Below, one piece after another: positions 1-9,736 of a stretch of 64,000 bases of DNA. Position numbers and translations under genes: made by a program. This DNA comes from Thermoproteota archaeon (GTDB lineage Archaea > Thermoproteota > Thermoprotei > Gearchaeales > Gearchaeaceae). Every line of letters starts with the position of its first letter. Within the stretch, counting starts at the first letter, position 1. The notes beneath the pieces are model-generated. The model saw only the letters and a list, made by a program, of their open reading frames with translations, had not been told where the DNA came from and did no database searches. The stretch lies in assembly GCA_021324265.1 (NCBI GenBank), contig JAJPJK010000006.1:62001-126000 (forward strand), written 5' to 3'.

Positions 1-521
1 TTAGCACAGATACTGTTGATTTGACCAAATAATTCACGTTTTTCAGTAAAAACATAAATGTACTTATTAATTTCGTCCCATGGGTCTTTGCCCATAGAGG
101 GCATGGATTCGGTTAGCTTATTCAAAGCTTCATCAATGTTAGTAACGCCTGCTATGATAGGTTCAAACATGAGGCTTTCGGTCTCAGTTATCATCTCCCA
201 TCCAATCTCGCCCACAATTCTTGCTTTCAAAATGAAATCAACGAGCTTATTATAATGCTTTAAATCGTTTCTGTAATCTGGTAATTCTAAACCTACTAAG
301 TAATAATGGATCTGCCTAACAGTCACTGGCTGATTCAATTCTTTGTAAGCCCTTCTTACGAAATCAATTGCTCTTTTCTGCCACTCAGTTGTTGTGTTTA
401 ACTTTTTCCTTTTAGGTACGGTTCTAGTGACGTCTTTCTGTTTTCTCCCGTATAGCTTTTGTAGCCATCTGAGCTGATAATCAACTGTTACATGTTTAAG
501 GAGTTTATCGTTTTGAGGCAT
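1..521 (-). CDS. Unrecognised protein, C-terminus cut by the left edge
   Basis: An open frame runs leftwards from an ATG at 519-521 to the window edge without a stop, giving 173 residues of an incomplete protein. The start region is basic (many Lys and Arg to about residue 55). Near residue 68 comes TVRQIHYYLVG, followed by a helical stretch ending KARIVGEIGWEMITE. This arrangement looks like a helix-turn-helix region seen at the N-terminus of some poorly described nucleic-acid-associated proteins (pattern TxRQxxYxL), but that is recollection, not proof. The gene is divergent from the DUF429 gene, with 172 bp of very AT-rich DNA between them. Function unknown. Confidence 0.7.
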   Translation of the reverse strand, partial: MPQNDKLLKHVTVDYQLRWLQKLYGRKQKDVTRTVPKRKKLNTTTEWQKRAIDFVRRAYKELNQPVTVRQIHYYLVGLELPDYRNDLKHYNKLVDFILKARIVGEIGWEMITETESLMFEPIIAGVTNIDEALNKLTESMPSMGKDPWDEINKYIYVFTEKRELFGQINSICA

Positions 522-693
522 GGCAACTCAATTTAGGTTTTCTATTCTCCATTTCCACTATTTATTTTTTATGTTTTTCCTTGGGCTAAAAAACTCTAGA
601 AATATATCTATTTTATATTAAATATTTTTATATACAAATTATAGCGCAAAAATATTAATGTAAGAAAATATACGATATCAATGTAATGGGCAT
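522..693. promoter_or_regulatory. AT-rich divergent intergenic region
   Basis: 172 bp between two divergent starts, with no open frame of note. Runs such as TATATAC and TTTTATATTAAATATTTTTATA between about 600 and 640 could serve as TATA boxes for either direction. No clear inverted repeat was seen. Promoter assignment is inference from layout and base composition. Confidence 0.4.
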
Positions 694-1287
694 ATGTTTA
701 CTGTCTGTGGTGTGGATCTATCAGGAAGTGAGAAGAAAGCCAGCGGTTTGTGCTTTATGAGCAATGATCTTGAGATTGAAACCTTTTTGTTAAAAAAAGA
801 CAGCGAGATCCTTAACATGATTAATAAAAGAAGGCCAAAGATTGTAGCTATCGATGCTCCTCTTTCATTACCCAAGGGTCGTGTTTCCTTATATGAACGC
901 AGCAACATACATTTAAGGGAATGCGATAGGGCATTGCTTGCTATGGGTATAAAACTTTTCCCAGCTACATTAGGTCCTATGCGAATGCTTACTGAAAGGG
1001 GAATGCGAATAAAGGATTTTTTGATAAAAGAAGGTTTCGAAGTAATAGAAGTATTTCCAGGCGCTACGCAAGATATACTTGGCTTACCTAGAAAAAATCA
1101 AGGCTTGAAAAAATTACTCATTGGGCTAACTGAAATTGGTATAAAAGGCTTGAAAGAAAAGATGAATTCTGATGAACTTGACGCTGTAACATGTGCTTAT
1201 ACAGCTTTACTTTACTTAATAGGTCATTGCATAGAACTCGGTTCCAAAGAAGAAGGCATAATAGTGATCCCAAAAGCTTTTCTATAA
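694..1287 (+). CDS. DUF429 family protein (predicted RNase H-fold)
   Basis: 197 residues. The N-terminus VCGVDLSGSEKKASG and the following IVAIDAPLSLPKGR (about residues 50-63) are the two Asp-containing strands typical of DUF429, a family predicted to have an RNase H-like fold and nuclease-type active site. RECDRALLAMGIKLFP and EVFPGATQDIL further on also fit the family, and DELDAVTCAYTA near residue 160 supplies the late acidic residues. The ATG at 694 is chosen because the GVDLSG strand follows directly. The next gene begins 19 bp downstream, so the two may be cotranscribed. Molecular role is not established for the family. Confidence 0.8.
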   Translation: MFTVCGVDLSGSEKKASGLCFMSNDLEIETFLLKKDSEILNMINKRRPKIVAIDAPLSLPKGRVSLYERSNIHLRECDRALLAMGIKLFPATLGPMRMLTERGMRIKDFLIKEGFEVIEVFPGATQDILGLPRKNQGLKKLLIGLTEIGIKGLKEKMNSDELDAVTCAYTALLYLIGHCIELGSKEEGIIVIPKAFL

Positions 1288-1306
1288 CTTGTTGGAGTGA
1301 TTTCAC

Positions 1307-1642
1307 ATGAAAGTTAAACGAGTTATTTTTGTTAAGGCGAATTGGTGTCCACATTGCAGAGCTTCAGAGCAATACGTAAGGGATATCTCTGATGCTTTAA
1401 AGGCAGAAGCTATGTTCTTAGATATTGATAATAAAGATCAAGAAAAGCTTGCTGATGAAATAGTCAAAAAATATGGTGACTGGTCTCCTGATTACTTAAT
1501 ACCTCAAGTGTTCTTGGAATTTCAAAATGGGGAAGTTAAGCATATAATAACAGGTGATCCTAGAGGAGTTCAATATACCATAGAAAGATGGAAGAATTTT
1601 TTAGCAAGCGAATATTATAGAAATTTAGTTTCCTCTACTTAA
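1307..1642 (+). CDS. Thioredoxin/glutaredoxin-like protein
   Basis: 111 residues. The N-terminal strand VKRVIFVKANWCPHCRASE ends in a WCPHC dithiol motif (Cys13 and Cys16), followed by a helix and the strand AMFLDIDNKD, as in the thioredoxin fold. The later DYLIPQVFLEF contains the proline (IPQVF) that in this fold sits opposite the active site as a cis-Pro loop. It therefore probably acts as a cytosolic disulfide reductase or oxidoreductase; the partner is unknown. It lies 19 bp after the DUF429 gene. Its last 18 bp overlap the end of the convergent MMPL gene. Confidence 0.85.
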   Translation: MKVKRVIFVKANWCPHCRASEQYVRDISDALKAEAMFLDIDNKDQEKLADEIVKKYGDWSPDYLIPQVFLEFQNGEVKHIITGDPRGVQYTIERWKNFLASEYYRNLVSST

Positions 1643-4600
1643 TTTAGAGGGCCACCAATTCCATTTTTTAGCTAACAACATTATAGAAGGCACGAAGAAC
1701 TGAACTATTATGAAAGAATCGAATAAAACCGATAGCCCGATGGCGAAACCTATTTCATTCAGTAGCGGAAATCTTGGGATTAAGAGAAGTAAGAATGTGC
1801 TGCTTAGCAATAGTCCCAAAAACATAATGGTCGTACCTATTTTCTCCAATGAAACTTTAATAGCGTCTTCATCACTTTTACCTTTTACGACTTCTTCTCT
1901 TACTCTGGTAAGCAAGAATATATCATAATCCACACCTACTCCAAGCATAGTAACTGCTAGGAATATTGGAACTGCATTGATGATAGGTAGATTCATCCAT
2001 TGGCTATACACTAGATATAGTAATGCTAATGACCATGCAACACTTGAAAGGATAGTAGCTATTAACCTGAGCGGTATCAAAACTGAGATTAGTTGTAGGA
2101 AAAGAATGACCGCTATTACTGTTATCAAACTAACTATTATGCTTGGGGTAGCTGAGTCAGTAACAACTTTAGAATCATAAGAGAGTTGAGTTACCCCATC
2201 AATGAGCAAAGTAAAGTTGTTATTTCTAGGGATTAAAGCTCTTATATCTTTAAGTACGTCTATTGCCTCTAAGCTAAATGGTTGCTTATCGATGATAACC
2301 TCAATAAGTACGCTTTTGTTTGAACTACCTACAAATCTTTTTATTAGAGGCAAATACGTACTTTTAGTTGTATCATTGGCGTAGATTTCCTCGATGTTTA
2401 TCTTCTTCCCTAATGGTCTATCTAGTGTGTAAACGTATTTTACATCCTTATTGGAAGAAACAGCATCTGCAACTTGTTGGACGTAATTAAGATACGTTTG
2501 ATTTATGTTATCTCCGATTAATACATTGCCCTGTCCTTCAATGTATATGTAAATAGGGCTCATGTAAGAGCCTATTGTAGAATAGAGCAGTAAAGAGCCC
2601 TTCTGCACTTCACTATCTGGCATTAGAGGTGGTACGTCAAGCACAGTGTTTATGTTAGCAACTAATAAGAGAGAAATTAGCGTAATAGCCGTCAAGGCAA
2701 GCGAAATTTCTACTTTTCTTTTGATGTCGATCTCATATATTCTGTTTAACCTGTGCTTCCTGTTTTTGTTTTTTCTAAAAGGCCATAATGCTTTATCACC
2801 AAGTGCATAAATGATAGAGGGGAAGAAGAGCAAAGACGTTATCATTGTAGAACTTACTCCAATAGTATTGGCAATTGCTGCATCTCCAAATAAAGGAATG
2901 TTCATCATTGAAAGAATTATATAAGAAAAAAGTACAGCAAGAGAGCTTGTTAGCACTCCTCTAGAGCTCCAAAAAGTCATTGCGTGTATAGCCTCATCTT
3001 TACTCTTTCCTTCATCTCTTTCTATTTTGTATCTCCTAAGAAGATATACAGAATAATCGCTGGATAATCCTAATGTCAGAACAACAACGATTGAAGGAGA
3101 TATGAAACTAATCTGTCTATTTAACCAGAAACCCAAGATGAGATAGCCGATTGCAAAAGCTATGACAATAGATATCGCAAATAAAGATATGACTAGGGCA
3201 CCAGCTATAAAAGATCGGAAATAGAAAGTGGTGAGAAGGAAAACTACAAGCAATCCAAGTGGAATTACGAGAAATAATGCATTTTCAGCTCCTATTTTGA
3301 GTTCATAGGATAATAATGATATTCCTGTTATGTATAACTGGATATCTTTCGAGTTTATTTCATTTTTTATTTGATCAAAAATCTTTAGATCATGATCTAT
3401 TTCATTATTACTAAGTGTGTGGTTAGAGTATACTATTATCATAAATATTCCATCTTTTTCATCTATAAAGCTCGATTTCACATTATAGTTAAGATTTATT
3501 GGCATGTTTTCAAAATTATTTTCTTTTATGATTTCAGTTATAGTTTCATTTAAATCGTCATTCTCAATAATTTTTTCAACAAATATTTTAAATTCTTGAT
3601 AATTTATAGTAAAATAAGGATTATCTTTAGTTGTATTGATAACTAAATTAGTTATAAGAGTTGAAACTATATCTTTTGCTATTGATTCGTTATATTTTTG
3701 TTGATTTATTACATCTTTTATATAACTTTTTAGAATATTATCTGAATTGTCATTGATTAGTTTCTTTATGTTTGCATAGATTATGTTAAAAGTGGCATTA
3801 TCAATGCTCTCTATACCAGTTGCTACTTTTTGAAACTCCGCTATATAAGTTTGATCTATTCCGTGAATATTCGACAGCTGTGCCTTGATAAAATCAAGTG
3901 CAATACTTGAAGCTACATCTGGGAGATACCAGTTCGTAAGATTTGAATAGTTAAATATTAAGTGTATCATCTCAGCTTGGACGCTAAAGTAATTCTGGAG
4001 GTAATGTGGTCCAATTTGATCTATTATGCTCTGCGCACCAATGATATACCAAAATGGTTTTTCCTGTAGCCAAAGATTATAAAATGAGTTGAAATAGTTC
4101 AATACTGGTCCGCTTAGGTTCAAACTCTGCTCTGTCATTTTTTTAGCTATTTCAGATCTAATGTAAAAGTCGCTAACATGTATAGCCATGTAGTAATTTA
4201 GGAATACAGAGGGAGGGCCGTAAAGGAAGGAAAGAATGAGTTTTGTATTATTTAATAATAAATGATATTGGTTTAAGGTCAAAGATAGATTATTTTTAAT
4301 CTCAATTGATGCTTGATGTATTGAAAATGAATTATTATATAAGAGTCTAATTTCATCTGTATAGTTACTCATAAGATTTACAAGCAAAATTTCTATTAAT
4401 TTATAATAACTAAATGTATACTTGTGAGTTTCATTTCCAAATTTTTCGCGTATGTAGAAATCTATATTTTTAACTTCTTCAGAATAAGGATTGTTAGATT
4501 TTATAAGTATATAGTAATTATTTGCAGTTAAAGTACTTAAATATGGTTCAGTATAGTTTTTATGTGCGAACTCCGCATTAAGCTTATCAACTGTTTTTTG

Positions 4601-4750
4601 AAATTCGCTGTTTGGTAAGCTCACTTCGACATCATAAACAACTATCTGATTTATCATGGGAGCAAGCGGAGAAAGTAAAATGGCAACCGCAAGCCAAATC
4701 ACTATTATTTTCTTGTAATTTTTTCGAAGGAAGCGCGAGTAGCGCTCCAT
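1625..4750 (-). CDS. MMPL/RND-superfamily membrane protein
   Basis: 1041 residues. One membrane segment near residues 14-34 is followed by a long extracellular part of about 430 residues rich in Asn-x-Ser/Thr sites. A five- to six-helix bundle follows, then a second, shorter ectodomain and a second bundle. Each bundle carries the MMPL signature: GLSSDYSVYLL near residue 560 and GVGVDYDIFLL near residue 938. Family members are proton-driven exporters of lipids, glycolipids or drugs. The first ectodomain is unusually large compared with the second. The product sits in the cytoplasmic membrane; its substrate cannot be read from the sequence. The start at 4750 directly precedes a short charged segment and the first helix. 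Confidence 0.88.
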   Translation of the reverse strand: MERYSRFLRKNYKKIIVIWLAVAILLSPLAPMINQIVVYDVEVSLPNSEFQKTVDKLNAEFAHKNYTEPYLSTLTANNYYILIKSNNPYSEEVKNIDFYIREKFGNETHKYTFSYYKLIEILLVNLMSNYTDEIRLLYNNSFSIHQASIEIKNNLSLTLNQYHLLLNNTKLILSFLYGPPSVFLNYYMAIHVSDFYIRSEIAKKMTEQSLNLSGPVLNYFNSFYNLWLQEKPFWYIIGAQSIIDQIGPHYLQNYFSVQAEMIHLIFNYSNLTNWYLPDVASSIALDFIKAQLSNIHGIDQTYIAEFQKVATGIESIDNATFNIIYANIKKLINDNSDNILKSYIKDVINQQKYNESIAKDIVSTLITNLVINTTKDNPYFTINYQEFKIFVEKIIENDDLNETITEIIKENNFENMPINLNYNVKSSFIDEKDGIFMIIVYSNHTLSNNEIDHDLKIFDQIKNEINSKDIQLYITGISLLSYELKIGAENALFLVIPLGLLVVFLLTTFYFRSFIAGALVISLFAISIVIAFAIGYLILGFWLNRQISFISPSIVVVLTLGLSSDYSVYLLRRYKIERDEGKSKDEAIHAMTFWSSRGVLTSSLAVLFSYIILSMMNIPLFGDAAIANTIGVSSTMITSLLFFPSIIYALGDKALWPFRKNKNRKHRLNRIYEIDIKRKVEISLALTAITLISLLLVANINTVLDVPPLMPDSEVQKGSLLLYSTIGSYMSPIYIYIEGQGNVLIGDNINQTYLNYVQQVADAVSSNKDVKYVYTLDRPLGKKINIEEIYANDTTKSTYLPLIKRFVGSSNKSVLIEVIIDKQPFSLEAIDVLKDIRALIPRNNNFTLLIDGVTQLSYDSKVVTDSATPSIIVSLITVIAVILFLQLISVLIPLRLIATILSSVAWSLALLYLVYSQWMNLPIINAVPIFLAVTMLGVGVDYDIFLLTRVREEVVKGKSDEDAIKVSLEKIGTTIMFLGLLLSSTFLLLLIPRFPLLNEIGFAIGLSVLFDSFIIVQFFVPSIMLLAKKWNWWPSKLSRGN

Positions 4751-4787
4751 ATCTAGCTATTTATTGAGCCCCCTGTTTATTTATTTG

Positions 4788-5396
4788 ATGAAATATATCG
4801 TAGAGCTTCGAGAAAGAATTTTAACTAAGTGGATGCTGTTAGAACTAGAACACGCTTCTTCTATTGTGGGTAAAGAAATGCTTGCTTTTACAAATGTGCG
4901 GTTTAAAAAATGGGCACAGTTATTAGAACCGCTGGGGAAAATTTACAAAAGTAGCATTGTTAATTTGAAAGAATTTCATGACAAAATCATAATTTTGGAT
5001 CCTAAAGCTAACGAAACTTTGAGTATAGAAGAGGCTAAAGAAGCCATATTGGTAATAGGCGGTATAATGGGCAATTACCCGCCAAAAGGCAGGACATATA
5101 AATATATAACCTCTAAAATCCCATCTGTAAGAGCAAGAAATATAGGCAAGCATCAATTCTCCATAGATGGCGCCATTTTCATAGCGAAAAAAATAGCTGA
5201 AGGAAACCCTTTGGAATCGATTCCTTTCGTTAAAAGTATTCGAATTGAAATAGACCCTTTTCACGAAATCATATTGCCTTTTGCCTATCCTTTGTCAAAT
5301 GGTAAACCGCTCATTTACGATAAACTTATAGAATATTTGAAATTCGAAATTGAAATGGATGAGGAAAGAATGCTGCAAAGGGTTAAGCAAAGCTAG
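4788..5396 (+). CDS. SFM1/DUF431-type SPOUT methyltransferase
   Basis: 202 residues from the ATG at 4788. The frame opens earlier with TTG at 4764, but family N-termini begin with a strand like MKYIVE followed by LLELEHAS, which fits the ATG. The signature GGIMGNYPPKGRT (near residue 95) matches the GGIxGDxPPxxRT loop of the SFM1/COG2428 family, which belongs to the SPOUT SAM-dependent methyltransferases with a trefoil knot. In yeast, SFM1 methylates an arginine of ribosomal protein uS3; an archaeal counterpart with the same target is an inference. It is divergent from the MMPL gene, and its last 14 bp overlap the DNA ligase gene end to end. Confidence 0.75.
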   Translation: MKYIVELRERILTKWMLLELEHASSIVGKEMLAFTNVRFKKWAQLLEPLGKIYKSSIVNLKEFHDKIIILDPKANETLSIEEAKEAILVIGGIMGNYPPKGRTYKYITSKIPSVRARNIGKHQFSIDGAIFIAKKIAEGNPLESIPFVKSIRIEIDPFHEIILPFAYPLSNGKPLIYDKLIEYLKFEIEMDEERMLQRVKQS

Positions 5397-7041
5397 CTCT
5401 TTTTCTGGAATATATCTCTTTTACTCTATCCAGCGTGTCTATTTCTTCTATAGATTTATCCCATCTGATTCTTTTTATTCTTGGAAATCTGAGCGCAAAA
5501 CCGCTATCGTGTCTATCGCTTTCTTGAATTGAATCGAAGGCAACCTCCAGCACAACTTTTGGTCTAACAATTATCTTATAGCCTAAATCTTCTATGCATA
5601 AACTCCTAAGCAATTTATCCATCATTTCGATTTCTTCATCAGTTAAACCTGAATATGCTTTGCCTATAATCTTGAGTTGATCACCATTTCTTACTGCAAA
5701 AGTATAATCTGAAAAGACACCAGCTCGCTTACCATGACCGTATTCAGCTGCAACAATCACAACGTCAAGTGTATCGAATTCCTTTTTCAGCTTAATCCAA
5801 GCCTTCCCCCTTTTTCCTGGCGAATATGGAGAATCTGGGTCTTTAATCATCAAACCTTCAAATCCTTTGTTTAAGCTTTCTTCAAATAGCTTTGAAATTT
5901 CGAGTGAATTTTTTACATATTTGTAGAATCCAAGTTCAAGGTTGTCTTTGAGATCTAGTTCTGTGAGAATAACTTTTCTTTCTTTTAATGGAAGTTTATA
6001 CACGATTTTTCCTTTATAATATAGAACATCATAGACAATAGCGCGTAAAGGGATCTCCTCAAGCAATTCCTTGTCTATTTCTTTCCTTCTAAGTCTTCTT
6101 TGCAAAATATTGAATGAAACAGGTTTGCCTTGTTTAAAAGAAATGATCTCGCTATCCAGAATGAAATCATCTTTCAATTTTACTATTGAACTTTTTATCT
6201 CAGGCAGATAAAAACTAATTTCATCAAGTCTTCTAGAAAAGATCTTTACTTTATCTCCCTTTTTGTGTATCTGTGCCCTGATACCATCGTACTTAAACTC
6301 CGCAATGATCTCCTTATTGAAATAATTTGCTATTTCTTCAGCAGAAGACATAGGCTCAGCAAGCATGAAACTTGTTGGTCTGAGCAATTCCAATTCAATT
6401 TCTTCGTTAGGGTTTCTCCTTAATTTCTTAGATACCTCAGCTATATCAGGTAACAGTAAAATTTTTTCTCTTAAGTTACTAACGCTCATATTGAGCGCAT
6501 ATGCTAAAGCTTCTTCAAGCAAACCTTCTGATAACCCAATTCTTAACTCTCCAGTAATGATTTTGATGAGGTATTTTGCCTCTATAGGAGAAGCATTTAT
6601 GAATAACTCTCTGAGAGCATTTTTTCGGAAGGAATATGATCCTTCTCCTTCATATTCTGCTACCTTACGTAGAATATTAAAAACCTTGATTATAGACAAA
6701 TCCTCCTTAACCAAAGGTTGAATAACCTTACCTTGTGCTATTATCTCCTCAGCTGTATCGCCCAAATCTCCGTGCTTAAGGTATATTTCGCTAAATTTCT
6801 TCTTGCTTATTCCACTAATTTCCAACAATAATGTGGTTAATGTAGAGTAGCCAACTTGAAGCTCAACATTAGTCCATGGAGGGTGTGTAGATGATGTCAG
6901 TAATCTTAGGGCAGCAAATAAGCTTTCATCATCTAATGTTTTTAAAAAATTCCCTAGTTTGCTTATTTTCTCCAGCTTGCTATTTGTTTGTCTTATCTTT
7001 TCTAAGACCTCTGAAAGGCTCTTGAAGTCGCTACCATTCAC
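5383..7041 (-). CDS. lig: ATP-dependent DNA ligase
   Basis: 552 residues, normal for archaeal replicative ligases that seal Okazaki fragments and repair nicks. Residues 1-215 form the DNA-binding region (GELRIGLSEGLLEEALAYA). The adenylation motif I is EFKYDGIRAQIH with nucleophile Lys250. Motif III appears as FILDSEIISF, motif IV as EGLMIKD and motif V as AWIKLKKE. The C-terminal OB fold ends in FPRIKRIRWDK, the usual motif VI region. The start is a GTG at 7041 that shares 4 bp (GTGA) with the upstream PPDK stop, so translation is probably coupled. No PIP-box was identified with certainty. Confidence 0.95.
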   Translation of the reverse strand: MNGSDFKSLSEVLEKIRQTNSKLEKISKLGNFLKTLDDESLFAALRLLTSSTHPPWTNVELQVGYSTLTTLLLEISGISKKKFSEIYLKHGDLGDTAEEIIAQGKVIQPLVKEDLSIIKVFNILRKVAEYEGEGSYSFRKNALRELFINASPIEAKYLIKIITGELRIGLSEGLLEEALAYALNMSVSNLREKILLLPDIAEVSKKLRRNPNEEIELELLRPTSFMLAEPMSSAEEIANYFNKEIIAEFKYDGIRAQIHKKGDKVKIFSRRLDEISFYLPEIKSSIVKLKDDFILDSEIISFKQGKPVSFNILQRRLRRKEIDKELLEEIPLRAIVYDVLYYKGKIVYKLPLKERKVILTELDLKDNLELGFYKYVKNSLEISKLFEESLNKGFEGLMIKDPDSPYSPGKRGKAWIKLKKEFDTLDVVIVAAEYGHGKRAGVFSDYTFAVRNGDQLKIIGKAYSGLTDEEIEMMDKLLRSLCIEDLGYKIIVRPKVVLEVAFDSIQESDRHDSGFALRFPRIKRIRWDKSIEEIDTLDRVKEIYSRKRASFA

Positions 7042-9704
7042 TTCATTGCTATAGCTGCTTGTGCAGCTGCGAGTCTCGCAATAAGAACTCTATAAGGCGA
7101 AGCACTAACATAATCTAAGCCTGTCTTGTGTAGGAAGAATATACTGTTAGGTTCTCCTCCATGTTCACCGCAAATTCCTATCTTCAAATTTTTATTAGCT
7201 TTTCTTCCTTTGTTTACAGCTATTTCGATGAGGGCACCAACTCCCTTAGTATCGAGTCTTTCGAAAGGATTCCAATCTAATATCTTGTTCTCTAAGTAAT
7301 ACGGAAGGAATTTGTTTTCTGCATCATCTCTACTAAAACTGAAAGTTGCTTGAGTAAGATCATTGGTACCAAAACTGAAGAAATCGCAAATAGTAGCTAG
7401 CTCGTCTGCTACCAAACATGCTCTCACAACTTCGATCATGGTTCCAAACTTGTAGGGAACATCGATCCCTTTTTCTTTTTTCACCTCTTCATGGACTTTT
7501 TCAATCACCTCCTTTTTCATTTTAAGCAACTCATTATATTCAGCAACTTGCGGTATCATTATCTCTAAGCTAATAGGAACTTTTTCCTCAATGAGCTCTG
7601 AAGCAGCTGTAAATATTGCTCTAGCCTGTGTTTCATAGATTTCCGGATTTGTTATTCCTAACCTTACCCCTCTATGCCCCATCATCGGATTCGCTTCTTG
7701 AAGTCTCTTCACAGTTTTATAGAGCATTTCTAGTTCGCCTTTTTCTTTCTCGTCAGTAGTTTTGGCCAATCTTTCTAAAATTTCCTCAGGTTTTGGTAAG
7801 AACTCATGAAGCGGAGGATCGAAAAGTCTTATAGTTACTGGGTAAGGTGACATGGTTCTAAGAATCTCCTTGAAATCTTCCTTAAGCAAAGGAAGTAATT
7901 TCTTTAATGCCTCTCTTTTTGAATTTTCATCTTCAGCGAGTATCACATTTCTGAAGATCTCAAGTCTTCTTGGAGCTCTGAACATTCTTTCAGTTCTAAG
8001 CAGACCAATTCCTTCAGCCCCGAAGTCTTTAGCTATTTTTGCTTCTTCAGGCGTATCCGCATTAGCCCTAACACCCAATTTTCTTGTCTCATCTACATAT
8101 TTCATGAACTCTTCAAATTCTCTAATAGGTTTGAAATATGTCTTCGGTAAATCTCCTAGGTAAACATGGCCTTCAAAGCCATCGATGGTGATAACTTCGC
8201 CTTCCTTTACTACAAGATTACCAACTTTGAATAATCTTTTTTCATAATCGATCTTAATTTCCTCTGCTCCTACTACACAGGGCTTCCCTATGGATCTGGC
8301 TACAACTGCAGCATGACTCGTCATACCCCCTTTAGCCGTCAATATTCCTACAGATGCGTAGAAGCCATGTACGTCGTCAGGCTTGGTTTCTTCTCTAACG
8401 AGGATAACTTGTTCTCCTTTTCTGGACCAGTTAACTGCATCATCTGCAGTAAATACAACTTTCCCGCTTACTGTGCCTGGAGATGAAGGTAGTCCTTTTG
8501 CAATAGGCTCATCTTTCACCTTTGACTTATCTATTCTTGGATAAAGAAGCTGCAAAATATCACTAGGTTTCACTCGCATGATCATTTCTTCTTTTGTGAT
8601 TATTCCCTCTTTGTACATATCGACGCCTGTTTTTATGAGTGCTATACTGTTCATTTTCGCATTTCTTGCTTGCAACATGAATAACTTCCCATCCTCTATT
8701 GTGAACTCAATATCCTGAACCTCCTTTTCATGCCTTTCAAGCTTCTTTGCGTATTCATAGAGTTGCTTATATGTATTAGGCATGATTTCTTTTAACTCTG
8801 CTATAGGCCTAGGTGTTCTAATACCTGCTACAACATCTTCACCTTGGGCAAGTGTTAAAAATTCACCATATAACTCGTTTTCTCCTGTTGATGGATTTCT
8901 TGTGAACAAAACTCCTGTGGCAGATTTCTCATTAATATTTCCGAATACCATTGCAACAATATTGACTGCAGTTCCATCAGCGATATCTGGCGTTATCTTA
9001 TTAGCTTCTCTATAATACTTTGCTCTAGGTGATTCCCAAGAATCAAAGACCGCCGCTATTGCGAGTTCTAGCTGCTTCCAAGGATCTTTCAATGCCTCTT
9101 TCAATTCCTCTTCTTTAAACCCATTTTTAGGTGCTTCTTTTAGGATTATCTCCTTATATTCCTCACAAAGCATTTTCAAAGAGTTAGCATCTAACTCACT
9201 ATCGTATTTTGCTCCGTTCTTATGTTTGAGTTCTTCCAGCTTATCAGAAAAAAGTTTTTCATCTACTTTCAGGACTATCTTCCCAAACATCGAAAGAAAT
9301 CTTCTATATGCATCATACGCAAATCTTCCGTTGTATTTCTTTGCTATAGCTTCAGCTATTGCATCATTAATACCTAGATTCAGTACTGTATCCATCATAC
9401 CAGGCATCGATACAGCTGCGCCTGATCTTACAGATACCAGCAGAGGATTATTAGGATCTCCAAATTTTTTTCCCATTTTATTCTCTATATATTTCATCCC
9501 CTCTCTAACTTGTTCCATAAGTTCAGGGGGCAATTTTCTCCCAAGTCTATAGTATTCCTTGCATACAGTCGTAGGTATGATGATCCCAGCTGGTACTTCA
9601 AATCCTAGCTTGGTCATCAATATTAAGCTCGAACCTTTTCCTCCAAACAATTTTTTGTCTTTGTGATCAGCTTCTTCAAAAGTATAGACTAATTTCTTAG
9701 ACAC
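7038..9704 (-). CDS. ppdK: Pyruvate, phosphate dikinase
   Basis: 888 residues, full length for the family. It interconverts pyruvate, ATP and Pi with phosphoenolpyruvate, AMP and PPi, and in archaea serves gluconeogenesis or reversible glycolysis. The N-terminal ATP-grasp part begins YTFEEADHKDKKLFGGKGSS. The swivelling phosphohistidine domain has GGMTSHAAVVARS with the His near residue 464. The C-terminal TIM barrel has the PEP-binding LLRTERMF, FGTNDLTQ and the catalytic Cys in GICGEHGG (near residue 843). The start is GTG at 9704. The gene overlaps the DNA ligase gene by 4 bp, an odd functional pairing that probably only reflects shared transcription. Confidence 0.97.
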   Translation of the reverse strand: MSKKLVYTFEEADHKDKKLFGGKGSSLILMTKLGFEVPAGIIIPTTVCKEYYRLGRKLPPELMEQVREGMKYIENKMGKKFGDPNNPLLVSVRSGAAVSMPGMMDTVLNLGINDAIAEAIAKKYNGRFAYDAYRRFLSMFGKIVLKVDEKLFSDKLEELKHKNGAKYDSELDANSLKMLCEEYKEIILKEAPKNGFKEEELKEALKDPWKQLELAIAAVFDSWESPRAKYYREANKITPDIADGTAVNIVAMVFGNINEKSATGVLFTRNPSTGENELYGEFLTLAQGEDVVAGIRTPRPIAELKEIMPNTYKQLYEYAKKLERHEKEVQDIEFTIEDGKLFMLQARNAKMNSIALIKTGVDMYKEGIITKEEMIMRVKPSDILQLLYPRIDKSKVKDEPIAKGLPSSPGTVSGKVVFTADDAVNWSRKGEQVILVREETKPDDVHGFYASVGILTAKGGMTSHAAVVARSIGKPCVVGAEEIKIDYEKRLFKVGNLVVKEGEVITIDGFEGHVYLGDLPKTYFKPIREFEEFMKYVDETRKLGVRANADTPEEAKIAKDFGAEGIGLLRTERMFRAPRRLEIFRNVILAEDENSKREALKKLLPLLKEDFKEILRTMSPYPVTIRLFDPPLHEFLPKPEEILERLAKTTDEKEKGELEMLYKTVKRLQEANPMMGHRGVRLGITNPEIYETQARAIFTAASELIEEKVPISLEIMIPQVAEYNELLKMKKEVIEKVHEEVKKEKGIDVPYKFGTMIEVVRACLVADELATICDFFSFGTNDLTQATFSFSRDDAENKFLPYYLENKILDWNPFERLDTKGVGALIEIAVNKGRKANKNLKIGICGEHGGEPNSIFFLHKTGLDYVSASPYRVLIARLAAAQAAIAMK

Positions 9705-9736
9705 AAGAAAAAAGTCTATTTAGAAACTTTTAAGTG

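Noticed and set aside
58-255. Plus-strand open frame near the left edge
   Set aside because: It lies within the minus-strand gene cut by the edge, has no family features and no clear promoter; it is a shadow frame.
4923-5264. 113-codon minus-strand frame inside the SFM1-like gene
   Set aside because: Composition is aromatic and Cys-rich without motifs, and it is opposite a clearly conserved gene.
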